A stretch of DNA of 64,000 bases from the NCBI GenBank assembly GCA_963995505.1, contig OZ023198.1, positions 12,143,141-12,207,140 on the forward strand. The letters are read 5' to 3'. Both the position numbers and the translations under genes were made by a program. How positions within the stretch are numbered: position 1 is the stretch's first letter; each line of letters begins with the position of its first letter. The notes below the pieces were generated by a model. It was not told the DNA's origin. It ran no database searches and worked only from the letters and a program-made list of their open reading frames with translations. This stretch comes from Hypericum androsaemum (taxonomy: Eukaryota > Streptophyta > Magnoliopsida > Malpighiales > Hypericaceae). Shown here piece after piece: positions 32,714 to 43,979 of this stretch.

Positions 32714-35666
32714 ATGATCGCCGGCGACACCAAACTTGTGGTCCCCACCGGGTTCCGATCAACAAGTCCGATCCCCTCCCACAACGGGAGCTTCCGGCTC
32801 GGGTTTCCGGCGAGGAAGAAGCGGTGCCGTTTCGGGGTATCCGTTTCGGCGGCGAATAGAGTCGCGGCGCCGGAGAATTGCACCGCCGACGAGCTCCATT
32901 ACGTCGGCGTTTCGGGGACGGAGTGGAAGCTTGCGCTCTGGCGGTACTTGCCTTCTCCCAAGGGGGAGCGGAGGAACCGCCCGCTGTTGCTGTTGTCGGG
33001 CCTCGGGGTCAACGCCTTGAGCTTTGACCTCGCCCCCCAGGTTTCCCTCGTTGGCTTTTCAGTTCTCCAGTATTATGCTTTTTATGGAAACTTTGCAACT
33101 TTTTCTTTTAAAAAAATTCAGGTGATATTTTTTATATATTGTACCTTTGGTAAAATGGTTTAGTTGGTGTCAATTTAAGCAATAGAATATAAGGTGCCAG
33201 TAAGATTTTTTTTTTTAAGTTGTTATACTACGAATTACACCTTGTTAGGATTTAAACCTTAGATCTCTGTCAAATCGTATTACACCTAATACTGCTAGAC
33301 CAAATGTCCTTTAGTCCAATAAGAATTACTCTGTCATTTCTACGCTTATTTTGTATGCTGGATCTGATATACGAGAATTGATCGATGAAGTAATCTTTTT
33401 AACCTTTTTGGTCGTGAAATCTATTGAAATTTGGGAATAATTTAGAGTGAAATACGTGCCTCGTCGACATAACAACTGATTGTGAATAAGTTGTAGACTT
33501 GTGCTTCAACTATTGACTGCAATAACAATGTCTCGTTGGCTTTGTGAAATGTTTTGGAGATGGAGACTGTTCCAACCTGTTATGTGTACAAGCCAGCTGA
33601 TCTCAGTCTTATGCCTTTGTTCAGTCCTCCTTTGCACGCCACATGTCTAGCAAAGGGTTCGACACGTGGATTCTTGAGATTCGAGGGACGGGGTTGAGTT
33701 CTGCACAAGCGGATTCTCATGCACAAGGTTACTGATTCATGCTGTTGATTGATCCTGCTCATGTTTTCTTGGTCTCTGTCCGTTTCTCGTAATAGGATGT
33801 GTCCTGCAGATAATGGAACTGCTCAATTGAATGGTGAAAGCGTGGAAACAGTTTCTAGATCCGGGAAACCGAGCTCGACATTTGTGGAAACTTTTGCCAA
33901 CTTGTCCGAGAGACTATCTGATCATTTCGAAGAAGGTTATATCCGATGGAAGTCGTCAAGTGACTTGTCTGTTGAGTGGATCACGCTGTTAATGTTGATG
34001 CAGAATTGGTGGTCTTTCATTAGCAGGAAACAACTCTTTTGTTGCAAGCCAAATTAAGGGGTTCAGACGAGAAATTCTGACTGCCATGGAAGAAGGCCGA
34101 GAATCTTTACCATCTCAGTTTCTCCAAGAGCCGTTTTTCGCTAGCCTAGATGATTTCCTAAAAGAACTGGACCTCCTCACGAAGAGTGATTGGGACTTCG
34201 ATCACTGCCTGCAAGAGGATTTGCCTGCTGCGGTAAGATGACAACTCTGGTGAGCGAAGGCGTCTTGTCGCATATTTACATATTATCCTGATGCCCATTT
34301 TCGTTTAATTAGACTGCACATTATGCATTAAGATGAAATATCTTGAGGATTGTAATGTCTGGTCATTTCTTTGTAGATGGAGTATATAAGAAGCCAAAGC
34401 AGATCCAAAGATGGCAAGATGTTCGCAATCGGACATTCAATGGGAGGCATTCTTCTCTATGCGATGTTATCACGATCTTGTAAGATGGCTTATTGAATTG
34501 ACCTTGCTCAACTGGCACTCTAGACGCTTAAATTGGTTTCTGGTGGGGATAAATCAGTCAAAATTACATTTCCAATTTGATGTGATGTTGGAAGGTTTCG
34601 AAGGACGAGACTCCGGATTGACTTCGGTGACTACTTTGGGTTCAACACTGGACTACTCGTCATCAAAATCACTAATGAAGTTGTTCTTACCAGCTGCTGG
34701 TGATACAAATACTTTATCCTCTCAAAATTTACACTTCCTGCTTGATTGGTTAGTCCAAATTAAAGTTACTTGGTTAATGATGGCACCCAGGCAGACCCTG
34801 CAAAGGCTCTCAACATACCTGCAGTTCCAATGGGAGCATTGGCTTCTGCGTTGTATCCGCTTGTCTCCAGTCCGCCTTATTTCTTCTCCTGGTTAAGCCA
34901 CTACATCTCTTCTCCAGGGATGTTGGATCCAAATCTGTTCGAGAAGTTGGCTTTGAATAGTGTTGGTCAGCGTCAAATTCAGTATCTTTTGCTTACTCCG
35001 TCGGTCTGTAAAGCATTCCGCCTTGTTATTATGTGACTAGCTTCATACTTTCGCAGATACAGTGCCTGCTAAGCTCCTCTTACAGCTAGCAACAGCGTTT
35101 CTCGATGGCGGATTGCAGGACCGGAGTGGATCATTCTGTTATAAGGAACACCTTCGCAAATGCACCGTTCCTGTTCTAGCACTTGCTGGAGATCACGATC
35201 CCATCTGTCCTCCAGAGGCTGTTTACGGTTAGCTCCAACATCATCCGAACTTCCTGATGCATAATAACTTGCTCCCTTCTGACTATTGTGATTATAACCA
35301 TTTCACAGAGACAGTGAAGGTCATACCGAGTCATTTGGTAACCTACAGAGTCTTGGGGCAGCAGAATGGTCCACACTTTGCTCACTATGATCTCGTGGGG
35401 AGTCGATTGGTAGGCATTTTCTTGTTAATAGATGATGGTGTTAGACTAACTTCATTTTTCTACTTACAAGTTCAATGTCTTGAATTGAAGGTCCTTGCTC
35501 ACTCTGTTAAGTACTTCCACTCCGGTTTTTCGAGTTCATCGTGCTCATGTGATTTCTGACACCACGATCTCTGTTTACCAACTTCAGAAACAAATTTGTC
35601 CTATTGCAGGCTGTACATCAAGTTTACCCCATCATCATCGACTTCCTACGCCGCCACGACACGTGA
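32714..35666 (+). CDS. Alpha/beta hydrolase family protein, probably plastid-targeted
   Basis: Ten exons join without a stop to 490 residues: 32714-33040, 33625-33727, 33810-33935, 34024-34232, 34377-34479, 34595-34699, 34795-34965, 35057-35227, 35309-35409 and 35610-35666; all introns are GT-AG and all phases agree. Residues 1-45 are Ser/Arg-rich with few acids, like a transit peptide. CTADELHYVGVSGTEWKLAL then WRYLP begins the conserved part; RHMSSKGFDTWILEIRGTGL is a core strand; GHSMGG (274-279) is the nucleophile elbow with Ser276; LAGDHDPICPP (about 425-433) offers the acid and GPHFAHYDLV (459-468) the His. This architecture matches the Arabidopsis At1g15060/At1g73750-type hydrolases as I remember them; their substrate is not known to me. 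The exon 3/4 junction was fixed by frame (acceptor TTCATTAG at 34016-34023). Confidence 0.9.
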
Positions 35667-37392
35667 CAGAGGTTCCCGGAGTAATGCACCTACAGTTTCG
35701 TAAAGGGAACGGATAATCCTCGAGTACTCTCGTCAATGGATGATGTAGATTCTACTTTCCAGGATCCAAATTTGCTTATTACACTCTTGCCTCTTGTTGG
35801 CTTGTAGATACAACTGTAAAGAAACACTGAACAGAACATGTCCTATAGACGTTAAACGTTTAAGGGATGACCGATCTGTAATCGAATAGTGAAAGCCCCT
35901 CTATACATATAATTATGTCGATCGAGTTTGAATTTTTAAAACGTATTAACAAAAGAATAACATCAACTGGTAGTTAGCTCACCAAACTTTTCGGAGTTTG
36001 ATGAAAAAATTTGTCACTTATTTCAGTTTATCCTATAATGTCTCTATAGCACTTAATCGCCGTCTCCAACTACTGGACGGTAGCTTATGCAGATGCCTAT
36101 GATTTTGCTGCTATTTCATTATTGATATAATCTCGGCCGCCACAGGCACGCTAAAACTTCTGGGCTGGGACCAATTATGGATTCCCCGGTGGGCAAGGAA
36201 AAAGAAATGTAAATGCTTGGTAGGATTTTTAAAGAGTTCCTAGTTGCAAAGAATTCTATACTATTTCATATGTAACTTTGTAAATTTTTAACAAAATTAT
36301 ATCTACTTATTAAAAAAAGTTCAATTAAATTAGAATAATTCACTTATCTAAATGTCTATTAGTCTAAGTTAGTGTCGTGACAAGTATAAGAGTGGATAAT
36401 AATTGAATTATTCTACAAATTGTCTGTAGTTGTGGGGACAAGCATATAATTTTAGTAGGACGATTATTTTATTTCTTCGGTATTTTTTCCTCGCCAATTC
36501 TTTTCTGTGTGGGAGCAACCCTATAAACATGGGTCCGCTCCTGAATGCATGATCAACTTCGATGATTAACAGTTTTCAGAAACGAATCGCTTCACATCTA
36601 GCTGCTATTGTTTTCCATGGTATCCGAACACTTATCTGATTCACTACAATTTACTTCACGGACTAATTTAAATTTAAATCGGAAAGAGTCATTATGGCCA
36701 CTAATTCAGTAATTCCACGCTAGCTAGTACAAAGTCAATACTTCTTTAGTAACCCCTGTGAGGCTGTGACGTTGTATGGACAGACTAGGAACTTACCAAA
36801 TCTTCACGGGCTTAAACTTATTTCCAACTCTAGACTCAGGGAGCCGTAGCCTACGACTTAAACGTACGATTGTGGCATGAAATTAATTTTATATCAGCCA
36901 ATTCAGACGAACTGTTAATTTTTAGAATTTTGTTAGATTGAAATTGATTAAATTTGAATTATGGTTCGTCAAAGATAAATTTTGTAATCAAATTAAATGA
37001 TATTTAGTATTGTCAGACATTCTAATACTAAATATAATAAATAATGTAATACTTTAAAAATACTCTCCGAGAGAAATTTGTGCCGGTCCAATTTTTCAAA
37101 ATACATGGAAATAACTAACCAGTTTATAATGGTTACATCGAAACCATAACATTTCGGACTGAAACAGAGCACGAAACAAACATAATAATGTCAATCAAGG
37201 CAAGATCTATAACTTCAACGAGTGCCCGAAATTTACAAGGCCTACAATTTCTTGGCAAACAAGATTCTGGAGCTTCACGCGAAAGAATTGAGTTCATGAA
37301 TACGTATTCTTTATGGAAGCTGTACATGAAACTGGGATCAGGAATTTCCCAGAAGGCCACCGCCTGCATTTGTTAGGATGTGCAGGTTGTCT
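35667..37392. other. Intergenic region between hydrolase and RING-H2 genes
   Basis: Convergent gene ends. At about 36430-36542 sequence ending GGGTCCGCTCCTG resembles a decayed right end of the CAGGGGCGGAGCC hAT MITE seen at 6180-6386 (with the preceding GTGGGGAC and GTGGGAGCAA words), but its left end and TSD were not found. The rest is AT-rich with no recognised feature. Confidence 0.35.
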
Positions 37393-39302
37393 TCATCCTC
37401 GGCCGACGGGCGGGGCTTTACAGACCGGACAACTATTCTTGTGGGCGAGCCATTGCCTTAGGCACTGCACGTGAAAGCCGTGTCCGCAATCGAGCTTCCC
37501 CAAGTCATCGTCTACCTCGTACTCCTCCTACAGACACAAACTGATACGGTGAGTAGAAGTACAAGAATAGACAAGAAGGCGATGTGTCAAGTCGGGAGAT
37601 GAGGGAATTCGGGTCGAGGAGAACTCACTTGGCAGATGCTGCATTTCTTTTCCTTTAGCAATGCTAGATGAGCCGCTTGACTACTGATAACCGAATGCCT
37701 CAGCTTCCTGATGCATTTGCTGATCTCATTTTCTTTTAGTCCCGTGCTCACATATCCAATTCGATCACCTAGATCGACCAGTTGCTGTTTAAAGCATCCA
37801 CAAAACGAGAGGATTACTAATATGTCATTATTAAAGCAAACTCAAGTTGAAAACAATAGTCCTGCTTCTTGGTAAATTCAAGTTCGGCTCAGCTAGGAAA
37901 ACCACCACCAGAGCGATCATACGATGCAAGAGGCGGCCTCCACAAGCCAAGCCAAAACATTCATTGAGGACTAACTCAAGTGTGGGGTTGAAGCAAAAAG
38001 ACCTAACACACCTCATATGACATGTGATCAATATCAAGCCTCAAGTCCCTGAACCGATCTAACCTTCCTCCCATCATAAAACTACCATGTAGCATCATCA
38101 TCTGCATTCACCAGCATCATCAAAATAGTTAATTGCATTGCTTTAGAAGTTCAAAAGAAAAGTGAACCATGATGTTCCGGTATAGAAGACGAAATCGAAT
38201 GCACACACCTCAGCTAGTCCATCAGGAGAAGGATGTCGAACATGGCGACGATAACTAGAACCAAATAGTTCGGGTTCAGGGCGAGACGTTACGAAAGAAG
38301 AATCAGTATCCCAGAAAGAAAGTATATCCGAGTTCACCGCAGCCCGCCTTGCAAAGCAATAAGAACGCTGCCAAGAAGAAAAGAAAATCAGCCTACATCA
38401 CACAAACAAACTTTCATCTAGTAACCCAACACTAACCAAAGATTATTGTACTCGAGAAGACAAGGAAGAGCGAGTTGTTTTAGCTTAACCAATGTGTCTC
38501 GAGTTCGAAAACGCAACAGTGTTAGATACAATGAACGTCCACCATTATTGCAATCCCAATATCTCCATGCAATTAACGACAATAACAAGGCATAAAACCA
38601 ACAACAGAAAGATCAAAACTTTGGATTGATTTGTAGAATAGAGCTATAAATTTCATTAAGAAGCGAAGATATTATAATCCTTCGAAATACCGAAAGAAAC
38701 CAAGGAGAGTGTGAAATTACCTCCCTGTCCCTATCCCTTTCCCTCTCTCGATCTCTATCCCTCTCCCGCTCTCTCTCCCTGGGATTCAACCTCTCCCCAT
38801 CAATCTTCCCTCTCCCGGTCCTCCGGGGAACAACGCAATCCCTCTCCACCGGACCGACCACCGCGTCCGCCGCCGACAGCCCAATTCCGGGCCCACACCA
38901 GACGTCCTGGGCCGCCATGCAATTCCTGGCGGCGGTCACCTCCTCGCCGGCGGCCTCCGATCCCCCACCGCCTTTCCTCTTCCCGACACCCCTCTTCTTA
39001 TTCTTCCTCGTCGGCCTACGGTCCTCCCACTCAGCCGACGACCGTATCGCCGCCGGTACCGACACCTCCCGCGCCGCCCCCGCCGTGCACCCGCCCAGCC
39101 CGCGGCTAAAGGCACCGCCTTTCCTCCTCACCGGGGCCGGGTCGGCCGTGCATGAGGACGACGAGGCGAAGTGGGAGAGCAGCAGCGAGGAGATGGTGGC
39201 GCCGGAGCCGGCAGTTCTTCCGGCCCGGGAGGTGTTGGGTTGGCTCAGATCCAACTCCGTCGCCGGCGCCGGCGGGGGTCTTGTGTCCGTGAAATAGGGC
39301 AT
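37393..39302 (-). CDS. RING-H2 finger E3 ubiquitin ligase
   Basis: Five exons in phase 0 join to 373 residues: 39302-38721, 38367-38209, 38101-38012, 37784-37629 and 37527-37393. The N-terminal exon is Ser/Gly/Arg-rich and ends in an alternating Arg-Glu/Asp run (RERERERDRDRERERDRD, about 175-193). Exon 3 holds DLRLDIDHMSYE and exon 4 LVDLGDRIGYVSTGLKENEI, the helix pair preceding the RING in the plant MBR/HIP1/BIG BROTHER-like group. The C-terminal RING is C325-x2-C328-x14-C343-x-H345-x2-H348-x2-C351-x10-C362-x2-C365, a complete C3H2C3 set, with the E2-contact Trp in LRQWL. The protein ends PPVGRG. It should transfer ubiquitin from an E2 to unknown substrates. The large plus-strand ORFs over exon 1 are shadows. 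A MULE lies 411 bp upstream. Confidence 0.9.
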
Positions 39303-39712
39303 TTTGGGTAGGCTTAATTAGTGAAGCTTGAGGTTGAAGTCTCAATCTTTATGCTATTTTTGGACAAAGTTGTGACCTTTGAGATTGTGAGATTAAGAGA
39401 AAGTAATAAACTCGTTGGGAGAGAATTTAAGGAAGAGAGATAGATACTTTCCCTTTCTTTAGCTTCAACCAAAGGAGTGTTTTGTTTTTTGTTTTTTTGT
39501 GAAATAATGTTGTGTTTTTCTTTATGGAGAGAGATTTCGGACCAAGTTGTGAACTTTGAGGTTGAGAGGGGGAGATATTTTTTCCAGAACTTGGTGGAGA
39601 GAATTTAGAGAAGGGAAAAAGATTGATAATTTTGAGGAGAGAGAAAGAGAGTGATACTTTTCTCTCTTTTTTTGGAAAATGGATAGTTTTCTTTTTGTTT
39701 GTTTAAAATTTA
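39303..39712 (-). promoter_or_regulatory. Upstream region of the RING-H2 gene
   Basis: This region contains GA/CT-rich tracts (AGAGAGAGATAG, GAGAGAGAAAGAGAG) common in plant core promoters and leaders. It is bounded on the distal side by the MULE insertion (TSD 39704-39712). No unambiguous TATA box was chosen. Confidence 0.4.
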
Positions 39713-40431
39713 GGGAAAAGTCCACTTTAGTAACCTGTAGTATCGTCCAAAATCACTTTAGTACCCTGTGGTAAAAAACCGACCAATCGAGTCATACTTA
39801 TTCTAATTAACATCAAAAAGGTCCTCGGGCAGCTGCCCGAACCCTGCCCGGACTATGTGGCCAGCCACGTCACCAAAACTTGATGACATGGCACCACGTG
39901 GAGGAGGAGGAGGAGGATGAGGAGGAGGAGGAGGACGAAGTGGAGGAGGAGGAGGACGAGGCAGAGGCGGAGGAGGAGGAGGACGAGGCGGAGGCGGAGG
40001 AGGAGGAGGAGGAGGAGGAGGACGAGGAGGAGGAGGACGAAGTGGAGGAGAAGAGGAGGAGGAGGAGGACGAGGCGGAGGAGGAGGAGGACGAGGCGGAG
40101 GAGGAGGAGGAGGACGAAGTGGAGGAGGAGGAGGACGAGGAGGAGGAGGAGGACGAAGTGGAGGAGGAGGCGGAGGAGGAGGAGGAGGAGGATGAGAGGA
40201 AGAGAGGGAAGAAGATGGTTGTCCACGTGGCGCCACGTCATCAAGTTTTGGTGACGCGGCTGGCCACGTAGTCCGGGCAGCGTTCGGGCGGGTCCGGGCA
40301 GCTCCGGGCAGCTGCCCGAGGGCCTTTTTGATGTTAATTGGAATAAGTATGACTCGATTGGTCAGTTTTTTACCACAGGGTACTAAAGTAATTTTGAGCG
40401 ATACCACAGAGTACTAAAGTGAACTTTTCCC
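39713..40431. mobile_element. Complete non-autonomous MULE with long TIRs and GGA array
   Basis: A 719-bp element, GGGAAAAGT...ACTTTTCCC, flanked by the 9-bp duplication TAAAATTTA at 39704-39712 and 40432-40440, diagnostic for Mutator-like transposition. The inverted arms are about 190-210 bp and carry repeated ACTTTAGTACCCTGTGGT words, the palindrome CGGGCAGCTGCCCG, more CCGGGCAG units and ACGT-core motifs (CCACGTGG, GCGCCACGTCATC). The core (39900-40200) is a GGA/GAGGCGGAGG array. No transposase is encoded. Frames through the array give only low-complexity poly-Glu/Arg/Ser and are not genes. It is the reference copy for the partial ones at 9929 and 16371 and the larger relative at 61234. 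Confidence 0.95.
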
Positions 40432-40440
40432 TAAAATTTA

Positions 40441-43400
40441 TAATATTCAGAATCAAAACACTATAGTGTTTTTTGTTGTACTTCACTTTTTTGGTGTTTG
40501 TTAGCTAGCCTATGTTTTGTCTTATTGTTGGGGTAAGACCCTTTTTTGGCTTTTTTATGAGGTTCACAAGAGATTGATTTGAATTTTTATTCTTTATCTT
40601 GGGCTTTTGTCAAAGCAGCAGAAGAAAGTGAGCAGTTGTAGAAGGCGGAGACAAGTGGACAGAGGCTCCTGGAATCCGAGAGAGCTTTTGCCTTTTCCAA
40701 TGTTATATGTTTTTTTTCTTTTTTAATGAGGTTATGCTTTTTCTAGGTGAGGAGGTTGGGTTGATTCTAAAACCAATCTTGTAATAAAACCTATCATAAT
40801 AAAACCTATCAGGGTAATCAACTTTTGAAAACAAAATTTAAGTACCTGACAAGCTAGCTTTACCAAACGCCGGTCTCTTTACTAGTTATCCGAAAGAAAA
40901 ATGGCAACAATAGGTTTTCTCAGTGAATCTCTCAATCATTTAGAGTTAAATCTTATTTATGATGTAACTTTTACAATATTATTTTTTATCAGTTTGATTT
41001 GAATGAGAGACCTTGTTAAACAAATTCAAGTTTCTTATATGTTTGACTGACTTCAATTTGGAAGAGTAGTTTTTTATTATAAACTCTAATATTCAGAGTC
41101 GAATAGTGCCGAATTTTATTTTAAGGAATGATTCTCCAAAAAAAATTTTACGTGGGCCTTGAATTTCCTCAAGTGAATTTAATTTTTTTTTCACTTAGCT
41201 ATTCTGATTGGTTGAGACTAAGTTTACTCCGAAGTGAATAGGGTCCCACCTAGAAATCTTTTTTGTAAGCTCAAGAATAATTAATTTTTTGGGATCTCTA
41301 ACCCCAAATATAATTAATTGTTCCAAGGAGAGAATTCCCATGAGGCCAAAACAGTTGGAATCATGTGAGATGCTAATTGAATTTGACTTGGGAGAAGGGA
41401 AAGGATGTCTTGTTTGGAAAGCAATGAGCATCATTCTGGCGATGGTGGGGACCAGTGATGGGCCATTTTGGCTTGAGCTCTGGAGTTTAGCTGGACCCAC
41501 TTAATTGCTGTCTTAAAATTTGAAATGGAGATAATCCCAAATTGCCTAGGTAAATTAATTTGGAATGTTGAACACCAATGCTCATTGGCTGTGTGTTCTG
41601 GGCATCTGATCTGACGTAAATTCTATGATAAAATCTGATATGAACTGGGACTACGTTGAATATAGAAGGTTTTGGGTTTAAAGTATTGGGTTTGACTACG
41701 AATACGAGAAGTTCCGGAAAAAAAATCTAATCGATTTCTATACCATGCACAACAAATGCCCTACTATAATCTCTTCCGTGAAAAGATATATATGAGCTAT
41801 TTTCTAAGAAGAAAATTTTTTTTTAGATCTCTTCAAAGTGTTGGTCCTAATTATCACATCGACAAATATAATTTTTTAGATCTGACTCAAATGATAAATA
41901 ATGGACAAAAATTTGGATAGGACTCCAAAATCAGGATTCAAATTCTTGAAAATGTGTCAGATAGTTGACCAAGTAATATTTCTTTTAGTTATTTTAAAAA
42001 GTACTCGTAACATATTTATCAATAATACTGATCATAATTCTAACAATTACAAGATTATAATCTCAGTGAAAATTGCTGTGAAAGTTTAGATAGATCACAC
42101 AGGAAATAAAAACCTGATATTGTTAGGTTCAAGAGATACCTGCCACAAAGAAAACGATGTCGGGCGGTACAAATCATTCACCGGTGGCTTTGGATTTTAT
42201 GAAGAAAGAGAGCTCTTTCAGGGCGAAAATATTATATTCTAGTGGGAAATTTTGTTCAAGTTTAACTTTTTTCGAAAAATAAATATTTATTTCATGACAT
42301 ATTTAGGGTTTAAACTCTGAATTTCTTACATAATTATAATGTCTTGTCTTATTAAACTATAATTTTTTTTAGCTGTTAAAATTCACATATTTTGTCATAA
42401 TTTACAGATTCATGAACAAATTTAATGATGCAAAAATTGTTCAATTTCACCTATTTATTTATATGTAGACCATTTTATTGAAATTCGTGAACAAAGGAGA
42501 CGATAAGTCTCGTTCTCCTTTTCATTGTTGTGATTTAATTAGGGTCACGTATGAACTTGTTTGACTTTTTTGGAACTTGCAAACTTAACAACAAAAGGTC
42601 CACATTTAAAAAAGTTTAATGGAAATATATCTTCTCTATTTTTTTAATCACATGGCATCTACACTACTTATTCACATGGTATCTAAATTACTCCTCCTCT
42701 TCGAAAATGAAAAAACTTTGGTTAAGATAAGAATAAAATTTAATATTGTCTAAATCTCCAGAATTTATATCAACCTACCAAAATTTTATTAAAAAAAACT
42801 ATTCATTCATATTAGAATCACACCAAAAAAACAAAGTGGCGCGTACGTGAATGAGTCAACCAATCCAAATAGAATATGAATTATGAATGGTGATAAAACT
42901 CATTTAACAAATATTTAATATTATTATATTCCAAAAATTTCAAAGAAAAATTCTCCTAATAAATATTTAACATTATTGTATTTCCAAAAATTTGAACTCG
43001 CAATATCATTAAGTTATAATTATGCTCCGACCACTTGATTTAAGTGACACACTTAATATAATTAACAACAAGGGAGAAATAAGAGGCAGATTTGGTGCTC
43101 GTTTATTTGATTTGTAGTTAAAGACTGGTAGGTGGAAAGATTATTACTAATTATGTGCTTTTGAAATCTGTTTCTTTGTTTTCACTCATCCGTGGACCTC
43201 CCTTTTCATCATTTGCATTCTCTTATAAATTTCTTTTAGGTTCCTTTTCATTGATTTTTATTAACCATAATTTTACTCATTCAAGATTCGAACATGGTCC
43301 TATAGTCCGAACTCTAGTATTTTTACTCCGTCATTTATCATTTTATAAGAAGCAATGTGTTAAAGCCCAACGGTAGAAGTTTGCATGAGATTTGAATTTA

Positions 43401-43888
43401 CCAACGTACGATAATTGACACAAGATTATTTCGTTTTAATATCATATAGTATTTTCATATCCAACTTAGAACCTTAAGAAAATAGCTATGTAAATTTTTT
43501 ACTCTTATAAAAGAATTAATTATCTTTAAGATAGCAAGAAAATATTATACTTTTCCGAAAGTGAATTTATTACATCTGAAAAGGGAGGAAAATTACCACG
43601 ACAGATCTATTAAATGTAATCCAAGTAAACACAAAAACCGCTAAAAAGATTAATTAACGGTGCAAATTTTTTTTGAGGTTTTTAATTGGTTACATGGATG
43701 CAAACCGTGTACAGCTAACAAATTTGGAATGAAAAGGACGGTAGTGGAAGACGTGATATTTTTTAAAACTACTTGATATTTGGATAATCACTGGATCTAC
43801 TAATCATAATTAAGTGAGATTTTTGAATGATGATAAAATATATCGACAAATATTTAACATTATTTTATTCAAAATTTTGAACTTGTGT
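40441..43888. other. Gene-free AT-rich region
   Basis: Nothing convincing in about 3.4 kb. A GC-richer island at 41270-41510 has ORFs on both strands without recognisable motifs. TTCCAAGGAGAGAATTCCC there loosely recalls miR399 but is rejected (see list). The rest is AT-rich, with repeated phrases such as AAATATTTAACATTATTGTA near 42900 and 42970. Confidence 0.35.
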
Positions 43889-43979
43889 TGTCTTTTTGAA
43901 AATATCTGATGAAATTGAAATGGTGCAAAGAAGATTAGCATGACCTTTGCAAAAAATGACACACAAACTCATAAATGGT

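Noticed and set aside
34024..34232. Frameshift in the alpha/beta hydrolase gene between the third and fourth exons
   Set aside because: An 88-bp GT-AG intron at 33936-34023 restores the frame and gives a fully consistent 490-residue product, so the gene is intact.
38711..39297. Plus-strand ORFs of 126 and 132 codons
   Set aside because: They lie antisense to exon 1 of the RING-H2 gene, whose spliced frame and RING domain are well supported.
39853..40407. ORFs up to 184 codons on both strands
   Set aside because: Same cause: the GGA array and GC-rich arms of the complete MULE contain few stop codons. No protein domain is present.
41325..41345. miR399-like word TTCCAAGGAGAGAATTCCC
   Set aside because: It has several mismatches to miR399 and no complementary arm within 200 bp on either side.
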